Assembly: GCA_021800535.1 (NCBI GenBank)
Contig: JAJYYV010000002.1
Span: 89,620 to 125,787 of the forward strand
Source of the DNA: a bacterium
GTDB lineage: Bacteria > Ratteibacteria > UBA8468 > B48-G9 > DTJG01
Length of the DNA stretch: 36,168 bases
Direction of reading: 5' to 3'
The translations under genes and the position numbers were made by a program. Positions 1-6,439 of this stretch are shown in pieces (positions within the stretch are counted from its first letter, which is position 1; each line of letters opens with the position of its first letter). The notes beneath the pieces are model-generated. The model was not told the origin of the DNA. It saw only the letters and a program-made list of their open reading frames with translations, and did not search any database.

Positions 1-566
1 GCCTCCGGATTTATTGTGTCAAGATAGGTGTATCCATTATACCAGTCATTTAATTTTGTTGTTTCAAGATAAAAAATTAAAATCGTTTCATCAGGAGATA
101 TTGATTTTATTTTTTTGCCGGAAGGCATTTTTTGAACTTCATACGCAGAATATTTATCAAGATTAAGTTTTGCTACAAAAGCCGCCAATATATTTTTATC
201 CCATTTAATATTTTTCACATCCTTGAAAATCTTCATAACAATATGTTTCATTCTATATTTGGGATTTTTTGTAACAAGTCCACCTGCGGCTCCTGATGGC
301 CATCTGTCTTCATCGTAAAGATATGCATACATCCCTAACTTTTTCGCCTCATCAGCGCACGCATTTATACACTCAAACCATTCTTCTGATAAATATGGAG
401 TGTCAAGTCCAACCCGGGAATGCATAAAAAATCCACCAAGTCCCATTTTATTCATAAGCCTGATCTGTCTTCTTAACTCTTTTGGGTCTAATTTCCCATT
501 CCATGCCCAGAATGGAGCGCCCCTATAGATACATTCTGGCTTGTTAATTTTATCTTTATCAATCAT
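1..566 (-). CDS. Glycoside hydrolase, GH106-like, N-terminal part (runs off the window)
   Basis: About 188 codons are present and the frame is still open at the window edge, so the C-terminal part lies outside. The ATG at 564-566 is preceded by AGGAGA seven bases upstream. The N-terminus contains APFWAWNGKL, then GGFFMHSRVGL, LSEEWFE and YDEDRWPSGAAGG. This order is typical of large TIM-barrel glycosidases of the GH106 (alpha-L-rhamnosidase-like) type found in Planctomycetes and Lentisphaerae. No signal peptide is visible, so it probably acts in the cytoplasm. Substrate cannot be assigned from this fragment. It is divergent from larB, with about 126 bases between them. The GH106 link rests on remembered motifs, not a search; the glycosidase assignment is firmer than the family number. 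Confidence 0.65.
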   Translation of the reverse strand, partial: MIDKDKINKPECIYRGAPFWAWNGKLDPKELRRQIRLMNKMGLGGFFMHSRVGLDTPYLSEEWFECINACADEAKKLGMYAYLYDEDRWPSGAAGGLVTKNPKYRMKHIVMKIFKDVKNIKWDKNILAAFVAKLNLDKYSAYEVQKMPSGKKIKSISPDETILIFYLETTKLNDWYNGYTYLDTINPE

Positions 567-633
567 TTTTTCATCTCCTACATTAATTGTATATGTTAAT
601 AATATTTATTTATTAAATTATGCTTTAATTTTT

Positions 634-661
634 TTGTCAAATAAATAATATGGTATATTAT
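634..661 (+). promoter_or_regulatory. Probable sigma-70-like promoter of larB
   Basis: TTGTCA at 634-639 and TATTAT at 656-661 are separated by 16 bases, about 30 bases before the larB ATG. The surrounding DNA is very AT-rich, so neighbouring -10 choices are possible. Confidence 0.45.
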
Positions 662-692
662 TATTATATATCATATTATCATAAGGATATAA

Positions 693-1433
693 ATGGATAC
701 AGAAAAACTTAAAGAAATCCTTTTAGAATTTAAAAAAAATAAAAAATCTCTGGAAGCAGTTTTAAATGAGATAAAAATACTTCCTTTTGCTCAACTTAAA
801 TATGCCAATATTGACCATCATAGAAATTTAAGAATGGGATTTCCTGAGGTTATCTTTGGCAAAGGAAAAACCCTGGAACATCTTGTTGAAATAATAACAG
901 AAATGAAAAAACATTATAAAAAATTTATGCTTACAAAAATTGAAGAAAATATGGCAGAAAAAATTTGTAAAAAGTTTCCAGAACTTATCTATTTTAAAGA
1001 AGCAAAAATAATTTCATATAAAATCAAGGGACCTTTTAAAGAAAAAATAGCCGTAATATCTGCAGGAACCTCAGATATGCCAGTGGCTGAAGAAGCAGCA
1101 ATAACACTTGAAATTCTTGGAATTACTGCTGAACGAATCTACGATGTGGGGGTTAGTGGAATTCACAGAATTATTCCCAAACTAAAAACTATTCAAAAAT
1201 GTAAACTACTTATTGTTGTTGCTGGAATGGAAGGGGCTCTTCCAAGTGTTGTGGCAGGAATTACAGGAAAACCTGTTATTGGTGTGCCTACATCTATAGG
1301 TTATGGAACAAATTTTGCCGGGATTACACCTCTTTTTACAATGTTAAATAGTTGTTCCCCTATTGTTTCAGTTAATATAGACAATGGATTTGGGGCTGCT
1401 TTTTTTTCCATGCTAATTATAAAAAATATTTAA
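693..1433 (+). CDS. larB: LarB, pyridinium-3,5-biscarboxylate mononucleotide synthase
   Basis: LarB carboxylates nicotinic acid adenine dinucleotide in the first step of making the nickel-pincer nucleotide cofactor used by lactate racemase and related LarA enzymes. The 246-residue length fits the family. The N-terminal half has the LarB-specific DHHRNLRMGFPEVIFG stretch. The C-terminal half is the PurE-like domain, with SAGTSDMPVAEEAA, DVGVSGIHR, AGMEGALPSVVAG and a GVPTSIGYG loop. GGATATAAATGG gives only a weak ribosome site. LarC, LarE and LarA are not in the window, so the rest of the pathway must be encoded elsewhere. A lipoprotein gene with its own promoter follows. Confidence 0.93.
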   Translation: MDTEKLKEILLEFKKNKKSLEAVLNEIKILPFAQLKYANIDHHRNLRMGFPEVIFGKGKTLEHLVEIITEMKKHYKKFMLTKIEENMAEKICKKFPELIYFKEAKIISYKIKGPFKEKIAVISAGTSDMPVAEEAAITLEILGITAERIYDVGVSGIHRIIPKLKTIQKCKLLIVVAGMEGALPSVVAGITGKPVIGVPTSIGYGTNFAGITPLFTMLNSCSPIVSVNIDNGFGAAFFSMLIIKNI

Positions 1434-1461
1434 TTGAAAATTATAAAAAGTATAGTATAAT
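1434..1461 (+). promoter_or_regulatory. Promoter of the small lipoprotein gene
   Basis: TTGAAA at 1434-1439 and a perfect TATAAT at 1456-1461 are 16 bases apart. A strong AGGAGG ribosome site at 1469-1474 lies five bases before the ATG. Confidence 0.65.
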
Positions 1462-1479
1462 AAATAGCAGGAGGTCATT

Positions 1480-1785
1480 ATGAAAAAATATATATTTATT
1501 TTGATACCTTTGACTTTTTCTATTTTTCTTGTTGGATGTGGACAGGGATATGTTAATACTCCATCAGGAACAATGTATCAACATACATTTTCGTCAGCAA
1601 TAAAAGAAAAAAGAATAGAGATTGGAATGGATATGAAAAATGTTCTGGAAAGCTGGGGAAACCCTATAAAAACTGAAGGTATTCAAATAAAAAATAAATA
1701 TTATACAGTATGGGCTTATAATAGAAATAATAACATTATTGTACTTTATTTTTATCACGATAAACTTACATATATTCAGGAATAA
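1480..1785 (+). CDS. Small lipoprotein with BamE/SmpA-like fold
   Basis: The 101-residue protein starts with a Lys-rich, hydrophobic signal peptide ending in a lipobox (FLVGC), so Cys20 should be lipidated. The mature part contains IEIGMDMKNVLESWGNP, which resembles the 'G-M-x-xx-V-xxx-L-G-x-P' turn of the SmpA/OmlA (BamE) fold, followed by beta strands ending in YFYHDKLTYIQ. Proteins of this fold often sit on the outer membrane inner leaflet. It is too short and divergent to be called BamE itself. The stop is directly followed by the dCTP-deaminase-like gene, so the two are probably co-transcribed. Confidence 0.75.
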   Translation: MKKYIFILIPLTFSIFLVGCGQGYVNTPSGTMYQHTFSSAIKEKRIEIGMDMKNVLESWGNPIKTEGIQIKNKYYTVWAYNRNNNIIVLYFYHDKLTYIQE

Positions 1786-1786
1786 A

Positions 1787-2326
1787 ATGGTAATGCCAGA
1801 TAAATGGATAATTGAAAATGCCAAAAAAGGTATGATAACTCCATTTTTTCAAAATAATATACAGGAAGGTGTAATGAGTTATGGTGTTTCTTCTTATGGG
1901 TATGATTTTTCTCTTTCTGAAGAATTCAAGATTTTTAAAGGGAGTTCACCTATAGACCCCAAAAATATTCAAACAAATTCTTTTGTAGATTTTAAAGGTA
2001 AAATCTGTGAGATACAGGCAAATAGTTTTATTCTTGGCAGAAGCATTGAATCTTTTTCTATACCCAGAAATATTCTTGGTATATGCTATGGAAAATCAAG
2101 TTATGCAAGGTCAGGAATTGTCGTATATATTACGCCTCTGGAACCTGAATGGCAGGGACATCTGACAATTCTTATATATAATGTTTCACCAGTTTTAAAT
2201 AAAATATATGCTAATGAGGGTATCGGACAGGTTATATTTTTAAAATCTGATTCTATCTGTGAAAAATCTTATCTGGATAAAAAAGGGAAGTATCAGAATT
2301 CAAAAGGAATTGTTCTTGGCAAATAA
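1787..2326 (+). CDS. dCTP deaminase family protein lacking the catalytic glutamate
   Basis: The frame opens further upstream, but the ATG at 1787 follows AGGA at 1778-1781 and lies just after the lipoprotein stop; 1793 is an alternative start. The 179 residues match the dCTP deaminase/dUTPase fold throughout: MPDKWI, SSYGYDFSLSEEF, GKSSYARSG (Ser and Arg of the active site), TPLEPEWQG, YANEGIGQVIF and KKGKYQ. E. coli Dcd has Glu138 in GCIVLEFYN; the aligned stretch here is GHLTILIYN, putting Leu129 (codon CTT) at that position. The family assignment is secure. Deaminase activity is doubtful, so the gene name dcd is withheld. A true Dcd elsewhere in the genome would be expected if this copy is inactive. 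Confidence 0.85.
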   Translation: MVMPDKWIIENAKKGMITPFFQNNIQEGVMSYGVSSYGYDFSLSEEFKIFKGSSPIDPKNIQTNSFVDFKGKICEIQANSFILGRSIESFSIPRNILGICYGKSSYARSGIVVYITPLEPEWQGHLTILIYNVSPVLNKIYANEGIGQVIFLKSDSICEKSYLDKKGKYQNSKGIVLGK

Positions 2327-2329
2327 TAT

Positions 2330-2674
2330 ATGGACATGCAATCAGGAATTGATATTTTAGATATAAATAGAATAGAAAAGATACTTAAAGAGAAAAAAAG
2401 AAAAGCATTGTTTATAAAAAAAGTTTTCACCCAGCAGGAGATTAAAACCTTTCCGAAAAATAAAGATATTTATTATGCTTTAAATTTTTCGTTTAAAGAA
2501 TCCATATGGAAAGCAATTCCGGAAAACATTCAGAAAAAAACATATATAAAAAACATTGAAATATTATGGTATAATAATAATCCCGAACTTTTTTTATTTA
2601 ATAAAAAAATCAAAAACATACATTTAAAATTTATTAAGACTAACAAACATATAATAACAACAGCCATATTATAA
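2330..2674 (+). CDS. Divergent holo-[acyl-carrier-protein] synthase-like protein
   Basis: The family transfers the phosphopantetheine arm from CoA to acyl carrier proteins. The 114-residue product has the N-terminal SGIDILDINRIE with the metal-binding Asp8, KKVFTQQEI, and NFSFKESIWKAI with Glu57, which matches the family's AAKEAxxKAL helix. The C-terminal IEI and PELFLF strands also fit. The usual SxSH motif near the C-terminus is replaced by KFIKT, and the central Gly-rich loop is missing. It could be a rapidly evolving AcpS, since the position next to housekeeping genes is plausible, or a degenerate paralogue. It begins three bases after the previous stop, indicating one operon. Confidence 0.65.
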   Translation: MDMQSGIDILDINRIEKILKEKKRKALFIKKVFTQQEIKTFPKNKDIYYALNFSFKESIWKAIPENIQKKTYIKNIEILWYNNNPELFLFNKKIKNIHLKFIKTNKHIITTAIL

Positions 2675-2692
2675 TAAAAAACAGGAGAAAAA

Positions 2693-4102
2693 ATGGAAAA
2701 ACTCGGAATTGGTCTTATAGTGGGAAACAGAGGATTTTTCCCTGACCACTTATGTAAATCAGGAAGAGAAACATTTATAAAAATTCTTGAAAAAAAAGGA
2801 TGTGAGGTTTTTACTCTTTCAGAAAAAGATTCAAAATTTGGCAGTGTTGAAACATGGCAGGATGCGCAAAAATGTGCTGAACTTTTTAAAAAAAATAAGG
2901 ATAAGATATCAGGTATTATTGTCACTCTACCAAATTTTGGAGATGAAAGAGGTATTGCTGATACATTAAAATATTCGGAATTAAATGTCCCTGTCCTTAT
3001 TCATGCCTGGCCTGATGATATAAAAAAAATGGATCTTGCAAATAGAAGAGACAGCTTTTGTGGAAAAATATCCGCATGTAATAATTTAAATCAGTATGGA
3101 ATAAAGTTTTCTCTTACAACTTTTCATACAGAAGACCCTGAAAGTCAGATTTTTCAACATGATCTTGATAAGTTTTTTTCTATTTGTAGGATTAAACAAA
3201 GCTTAAAAAATTTAAAATTAGGAGCAATAGGAACAAGACCAGATGCATTTAAAACAGTTAGATATAGTGAAAAAATACTTGAAAGATATGGAATTTCAAT
3301 AAATGTAATAGACCTCTCTGAAATATTTTTAAAAATGGATAAAATACCTGATAATGATACCTCAGTAAAAAATAAAATAGAGGAAATATCTTCTTATCTT
3401 AACAAAAAACCTCTCAATATTACTGAGGGCCTTATAAAAATGACAAAGCTCTATATTGTTATTGAAAACTGGTTAAAAGAAAACGGTCTTCAAGGCTTTT
3501 CTTTTCAATGCTGGTTAGCAATAGAAGAAAAACTTGGAATCGTCCCATGTTCAGTCATGAGTTATTTCAGTCATAAACTTATACCTGCAGCATGTGAAGT
3601 TGATGTTACAGGACTTATTGGTATGTATGTGCTGCAAAAAGCCTCTTTAAAACCCAGCGCTATAGTAGACTGGAATAATAATTTTGGAGATGAAAAAAAC
3701 AAGGCAGTAATTTTTCATTGCAGCAATTTCCCTTTGGATATTTTGGAAAATCCTTCTATGGAATATCAGGCAATTCTTTCAGGTACAATAGGAAAAGAAA
3801 AATCTTTGGGGGCAGTTGAAGGAAAGATTAAAAAAGGACCATTTTCCTTTCTTAGAGTTTCAACAGATGATACATCAGGAAAAATCACTGGATATGTAGG
3901 CAAAGGTAAGATTACAGAAGATAAATTAAATACATTTGGCGGAATAGGTGTAGTTGAAATTGAAAATCTTCAGGATCTGTTACATTTTATATGTTCTAAT
4001 GGTTTTGAACATCATGTTGCAATCAATCTTTCAGAAACAGCAGATGCCATATATGAAGCATTACAGCATTATCTTAATTGGGATATTTTTCTTCATGTAT
4101 AA
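2693..4102 (+). CDS. L-fucose/L-arabinose isomerase family protein (COG2407)
   Basis: The 469-residue protein has the COG2407 layout. It opens with GLIVGNRGFFPDHLC, then VETWQDAQKCAELF, IIVTLPNFGDERGIAD, ANRRDSFCGK and LGAIGTRPDAFKTVRYSE in the N-terminal Rossmann-like domains. The later part (CWLAIEEKLG, ACEVDVTGLIGMY, VIFHCSNFP) should hold the metal and substrate site, with Glu and Asp ligands. These enzymes interconvert aldoses and ketoses; the sugar cannot be told from sequence. An AGGAGA site precedes the ATG. It is the last gene of the group that starts with the lipoprotein. A role in deoxy-sugar or pentose use would suit the glycosidases around it. Confidence 0.85.
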   Translation: MEKLGIGLIVGNRGFFPDHLCKSGRETFIKILEKKGCEVFTLSEKDSKFGSVETWQDAQKCAELFKKNKDKISGIIVTLPNFGDERGIADTLKYSELNVPVLIHAWPDDIKKMDLANRRDSFCGKISACNNLNQYGIKFSLTTFHTEDPESQIFQHDLDKFFSICRIKQSLKNLKLGAIGTRPDAFKTVRYSEKILERYGISINVIDLSEIFLKMDKIPDNDTSVKNKIEEISSYLNKKPLNITEGLIKMTKLYIVIENWLKENGLQGFSFQCWLAIEEKLGIVPCSVMSYFSHKLIPAACEVDVTGLIGMYVLQKASLKPSAIVDWNNNFGDEKNKAVIFHCSNFPLDILENPSMEYQAILSGTIGKEKSLGAVEGKIKKGPFSFLRVSTDDTSGKITGYVGKGKITEDKLNTFGGIGVVEIENLQDLLHFICSNGFEHHVAINLSETADAIYEALQHYLNWDIFLHV

Positions 4103-4133
4103 ATAATCTTAAACCAATAAAAAAGATAAATTA

Positions 4134-4162
4134 TTGCAAAAATTTTATTAAAGAGGTATAAT
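4134..4162 (+). promoter_or_regulatory. Promoter of the housekeeping block
   Basis: TTGCAA at 4134-4139, a 17-base spacer and a perfect TATAAT at 4157-4162 precede a strong ribosome site (AAGGAGG at 4183-4189, eight bases before the ATG at 4198). Confidence 0.7.
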
Positions 4163-4197
4163 AAAAAAGAAATCAGAATAAAAAGGAGGTATAGATT

Positions 4198-4674
4198 ATG
4201 AAAAAAAATATTTTAATCAATATAGGGATTATAAGTGCATTGGCTTTATTGACTGTTGGCTGTACATCAAATTTTAGTCCAGGAAGTTATTCACAGGGAC
4301 AGGTAATGCAATCTCAAAGTGTTCAATATGGAACAATTGTATCTATAGCTTATGTAAAAATTAAAGGTTCTTCATCTCCTTTAGGAGCAATTGCAGGCGG
4401 AGTCGCAGGTGCAGCGATTGGTAATACCATTGGCGGGGGAAGTGGAAAAACTCTTGCAACTGTTGCAGGAGCAATCGGCGGGGCAGTAGCAGGAAATGCT
4501 ATACAAAAAGGCGTAACACAAAAACCCGGTCTCCAAATTGTGGTAAAATTAGATAATGGTCCAAGTATCGCAGTAGTTCAGGGAATAGAACAAAATGTAA
4601 CATTTGAACCAGGGGAAAGAGTAATGGTTATTACCTCTCCTAATGGAGTTGCACGAATTCAACCTTTAGAGTAA
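4198..4674 (+). CDS. Glycine-zipper outer-membrane lipoprotein, SlyB/Pcp-like
   Basis: The 158-residue protein has a signal peptide ending in LLTVGC, a clear lipobox with Cys22. Residues about 60-100 form a two-pass glycine zipper, with repeats such as GAIAGGVAGAAIGNTIGGG and AGAIGGAVAGNAI. A beta-rich tail follows (IVVKLDNGPSIAVVQ, FEPGERVMVI). This is the arrangement of SlyB/Pcp 17-kDa surface antigen lipoproteins, which sit in the outer membrane of diderm bacteria. Its presence supports a Gram-negative-type envelope. It has its own promoter and very good ribosome site and is probably well expressed; rpsP follows 30 bases later. Confidence 0.85.
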   Translation: MKKNILINIGIISALALLTVGCTSNFSPGSYSQGQVMQSQSVQYGTIVSIAYVKIKGSSSPLGAIAGGVAGAAIGNTIGGGSGKTLATVAGAIGGAVAGNAIQKGVTQKPGLQIVVKLDNGPSIAVVQGIEQNVTFEPGERVMVITSPNGVARIQPLE

Positions 4675-4704
4675 AAAAAATATTTCATATAAATAAGGAG
4701 ATAT

Positions 4705-4950
4705 ATGGCAGCAAAAATAAGGCTTGTAAGAAAAGGTAAAAAGAACAGACCCTTTTATAGAATTATCGTTGTGAGTGATGAAAAAGATGGCAGAGGGGAT
4801 GTAATAGAAATTTTAGGACATTATGACCCTCTAAAAGAACCTGCTGAATTTCAAATAAAGCCTGAAAGACTTCATTATTGGTTAAAAACAGGAGCACAAC
4901 CCTCTGAAACTGTTAAAAGTTTTATTAGAAAAAATAATCTTATCTCATAA
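4705..4950 (+). CDS. rpsP: 30S ribosomal protein S16
   Basis: The 81-residue product is a standard S16: AAKIRLVRKGKKNRPFYRI, then GRGDVIEILGHYDP and the LHYWLKTGAQPSETV helix. It binds 16S rRNA in small-subunit assembly. A clear AAGGAGA site precedes the ATG. The stop overlaps the trmD start (TAATG), giving translational coupling. In many bacteria a KH-domain protein and RimM lie between rpsP and trmD; both are absent here. Confidence 0.97.
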   Translation: MAAKIRLVRKGKKNRPFYRIIVVSDEKDGRGDVIEILGHYDPLKEPAEFQIKPERLHYWLKTGAQPSETVKSFIRKNNLIS

Positions 4951-5654
4951 TGAGAATAGATATATTAAGTATTTTCCCTGAAATCTTTACACCTTTATAT
5001 TCTAGTATTATAAAAAGAGCACAGGAAAAAAATATATTATGTTTAAAAATATGGAATTTAAGGGATTTTGCTACAGGAAAACATAAAAAAACAGATGACC
5101 AACCATACGGTGGCGGCAAAGGAATGGTTTTTAAATGTTCTCCTATCTTTAAAGGTATAAAAAAAATAAAACAAAAAAATCCTGAAGGCTGGATTATTTT
5201 AACAAGTCCTCAAGGTAAATTATTTAATCAAAAAACTGCAGAAAAACTCACAAAGAAAAAAAACATTATAATAATATGTGGACACTATGAAGGGATAGAT
5301 GAAAGAGTAAAAACAATAGTTGATGAAGAAATTTCAATTGGAGATTATATTTTAACTGGTGGTGAACTTCCTGCTATGGTAATAGTAGACACTATAACCA
5401 GACTTTTACCTGGAGTTCTTCAGGAAGAAAGCTTAAAACATGAATCTTTTACTAATTATCTTCTTGATTGGCCATGCTGGACAAGGCCGCAAGTGTATAA
5501 AAATATGAGAGTCCCTAAAATTTTACTTTCAGGGGATCATAAAAAAATTGAGCAGTGGAAAATAAAAAAATCTATAGAAATAACAAAAATAAAAAGGCCT
5601 GACCTTTATAGATTATATTCAAAAAATGCAGAAAAACCTATAAAGGAAAGTTAA
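4950..5654 (+). CDS. trmD: tRNA (guanine-N1)-methyltransferase
   Basis: TrmD methylates G37 of tRNAs next to the anticodon using S-adenosylmethionine, which prevents frameshifting. The 234-residue length and motifs fit the SPOUT trefoil-knot family: MRIDILSIFPEIF, DDQPYGGGKGMV, LTSPQGKLFNQ, ICGHYEGIDERV, EISIGDYILTGGELP and SLKHESF. The active-site Asp in the DDQPYGGG region is present. It overlaps rpsP by one base, so the two are translationally coupled. rplS follows after a 78-base gap that holds its own promoter. Confidence 0.97.
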   Translation: MRIDILSIFPEIFTPLYSSIIKRAQEKNILCLKIWNLRDFATGKHKKTDDQPYGGGKGMVFKCSPIFKGIKKIKQKNPEGWIILTSPQGKLFNQKTAEKLTKKKNIIIICGHYEGIDERVKTIVDEEISIGDYILTGGELPAMVIVDTITRLLPGVLQEESLKHESFTNYLLDWPCWTRPQVYKNMRVPKILLSGDHKKIEQWKIKKSIEITKIKRPDLYRLYSKNAEKPIKES

Positions 5655-5659
5655 AAATT

Positions 5660-5688
5660 TTGACGAATTGATTAATTCCATATATAAT
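5660..5688 (+). promoter_or_regulatory. Promoter of rplS
   Basis: TTGACG at 5660-5665, a 17-base spacer and a perfect TATAAT at 5683-5688 lie in the trmD-rplS gap. This would let L19 be made independently of the upstream genes. Confidence 0.65.
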
Positions 5689-5732
5689 TCTTTACATTAA
5701 AACTATTACAAATTTTTTTATATGGAGGGAAT

Positions 5733-6062
5733 ATGCATCCCAAAGTTATAGCATTAGAAAATGAAATTATACCCAAAAAAGATATACCTGTTTTTTATCC
5801 CGGAGACGAAATAGAAATTTCTATAAAAATAAAAGAAGGGGAAAAAGAAAGAGAACAAATTTTTTCAGGTATATGTATAGCAAAAAAAGGAATAAAAAAC
5901 AGGGAAACTTTTACAGTTAGAAAAATTTCTTATGGAGAAGGTGTTGAAAGAATATTTCCTGTCAATAGTATGTTCATTAACAAAATAAAGATTTTAAAAA
6001 CAAGAAAAAACAATAAAATATCCCCAAGAGCGAAATTATATTATATAAGAAACAAACAATAA
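5733..6062 (+). CDS. rplS: 50S ribosomal protein L19
   Basis: The 109-residue protein has the L19 core: FYPGDEIEISIKIKEG, then REQIFSGICIAKKG, TFTVRKISYGEGVERIFPV and a basic C-terminal tail RAKLYYIRNK. It lies at the interface of the two ribosomal subunits. A GGAGGG-type ribosome site sits just before the ATG. The order rpsP-trmD-rplS is widely conserved, which supports all three calls. Confidence 0.97.
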   Translation: MHPKVIALENEIIPKKDIPVFYPGDEIEISIKIKEGEKEREQIFSGICIAKKGIKNRETFTVRKISYGEGVERIFPVNSMFINKIKILKTRKNNKISPRAKLYYIRNKQ

Positions 6063-6079
6063 ATAATATAAAAAAATAA

Positions 6080-6430
6080 GTGGATAAAAAAAAATTAGGG
6101 AAAACAGGTGAGATTTTAGCTCTTTCTTTTTTAAAAAACTTAGGATATACAATACTTGAAAGAAATTATAGAACAAAATGCGGGGAAATAGATATTATTG
6201 CCAGAGACAAAAATGAAATTGCTTTTATAGAAGTCAAAACCCGTTCATCAGATATTTTTGGTTTACCTCAGGAAGCAGTTAACAGGAAAAAAATAAGCAA
6301 AATTGAAAAAACTTCAATTATATACCTTGAAAAAAATAAAATTTCCACATCCACACCCATTAGATATGAAGTTTTATCTATTATCAAAAATAATAATAAT
6401 TGTATTTTTAAAATTATTCCTATTGAATAA
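6080..6430 (+). CDS. yraN: YraN family (UPF0102) endonuclease-like protein
   Basis: The 116-residue product has the UPF0102 signature: KKLGKTGEILALSFL, YTILERNYRTKCGEIDIIA and IAFIEVKTRSS. This is a restriction-endonuclease-like fold with a D...ExK metal site (GEIDI and EVK). The cellular role is unsettled, with processing of DNA ends or recombination intermediates suspected. The start is GTG at 6080, 17 bases after the rplS stop; no other in-frame start preserves the conserved N-terminus. The rplS-yraN-comM order is common in bacteria. Confidence 0.92.
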   Translation: MDKKKLGKTGEILALSFLKNLGYTILERNYRTKCGEIDIIARDKNEIAFIEVKTRSSDIFGLPQEAVNRKKISKIEKTSIIYLEKNKISTSTPIRYEVLSIIKNNNNCIFKIIPIE

Positions 6431-6439
6431 AACATTATT

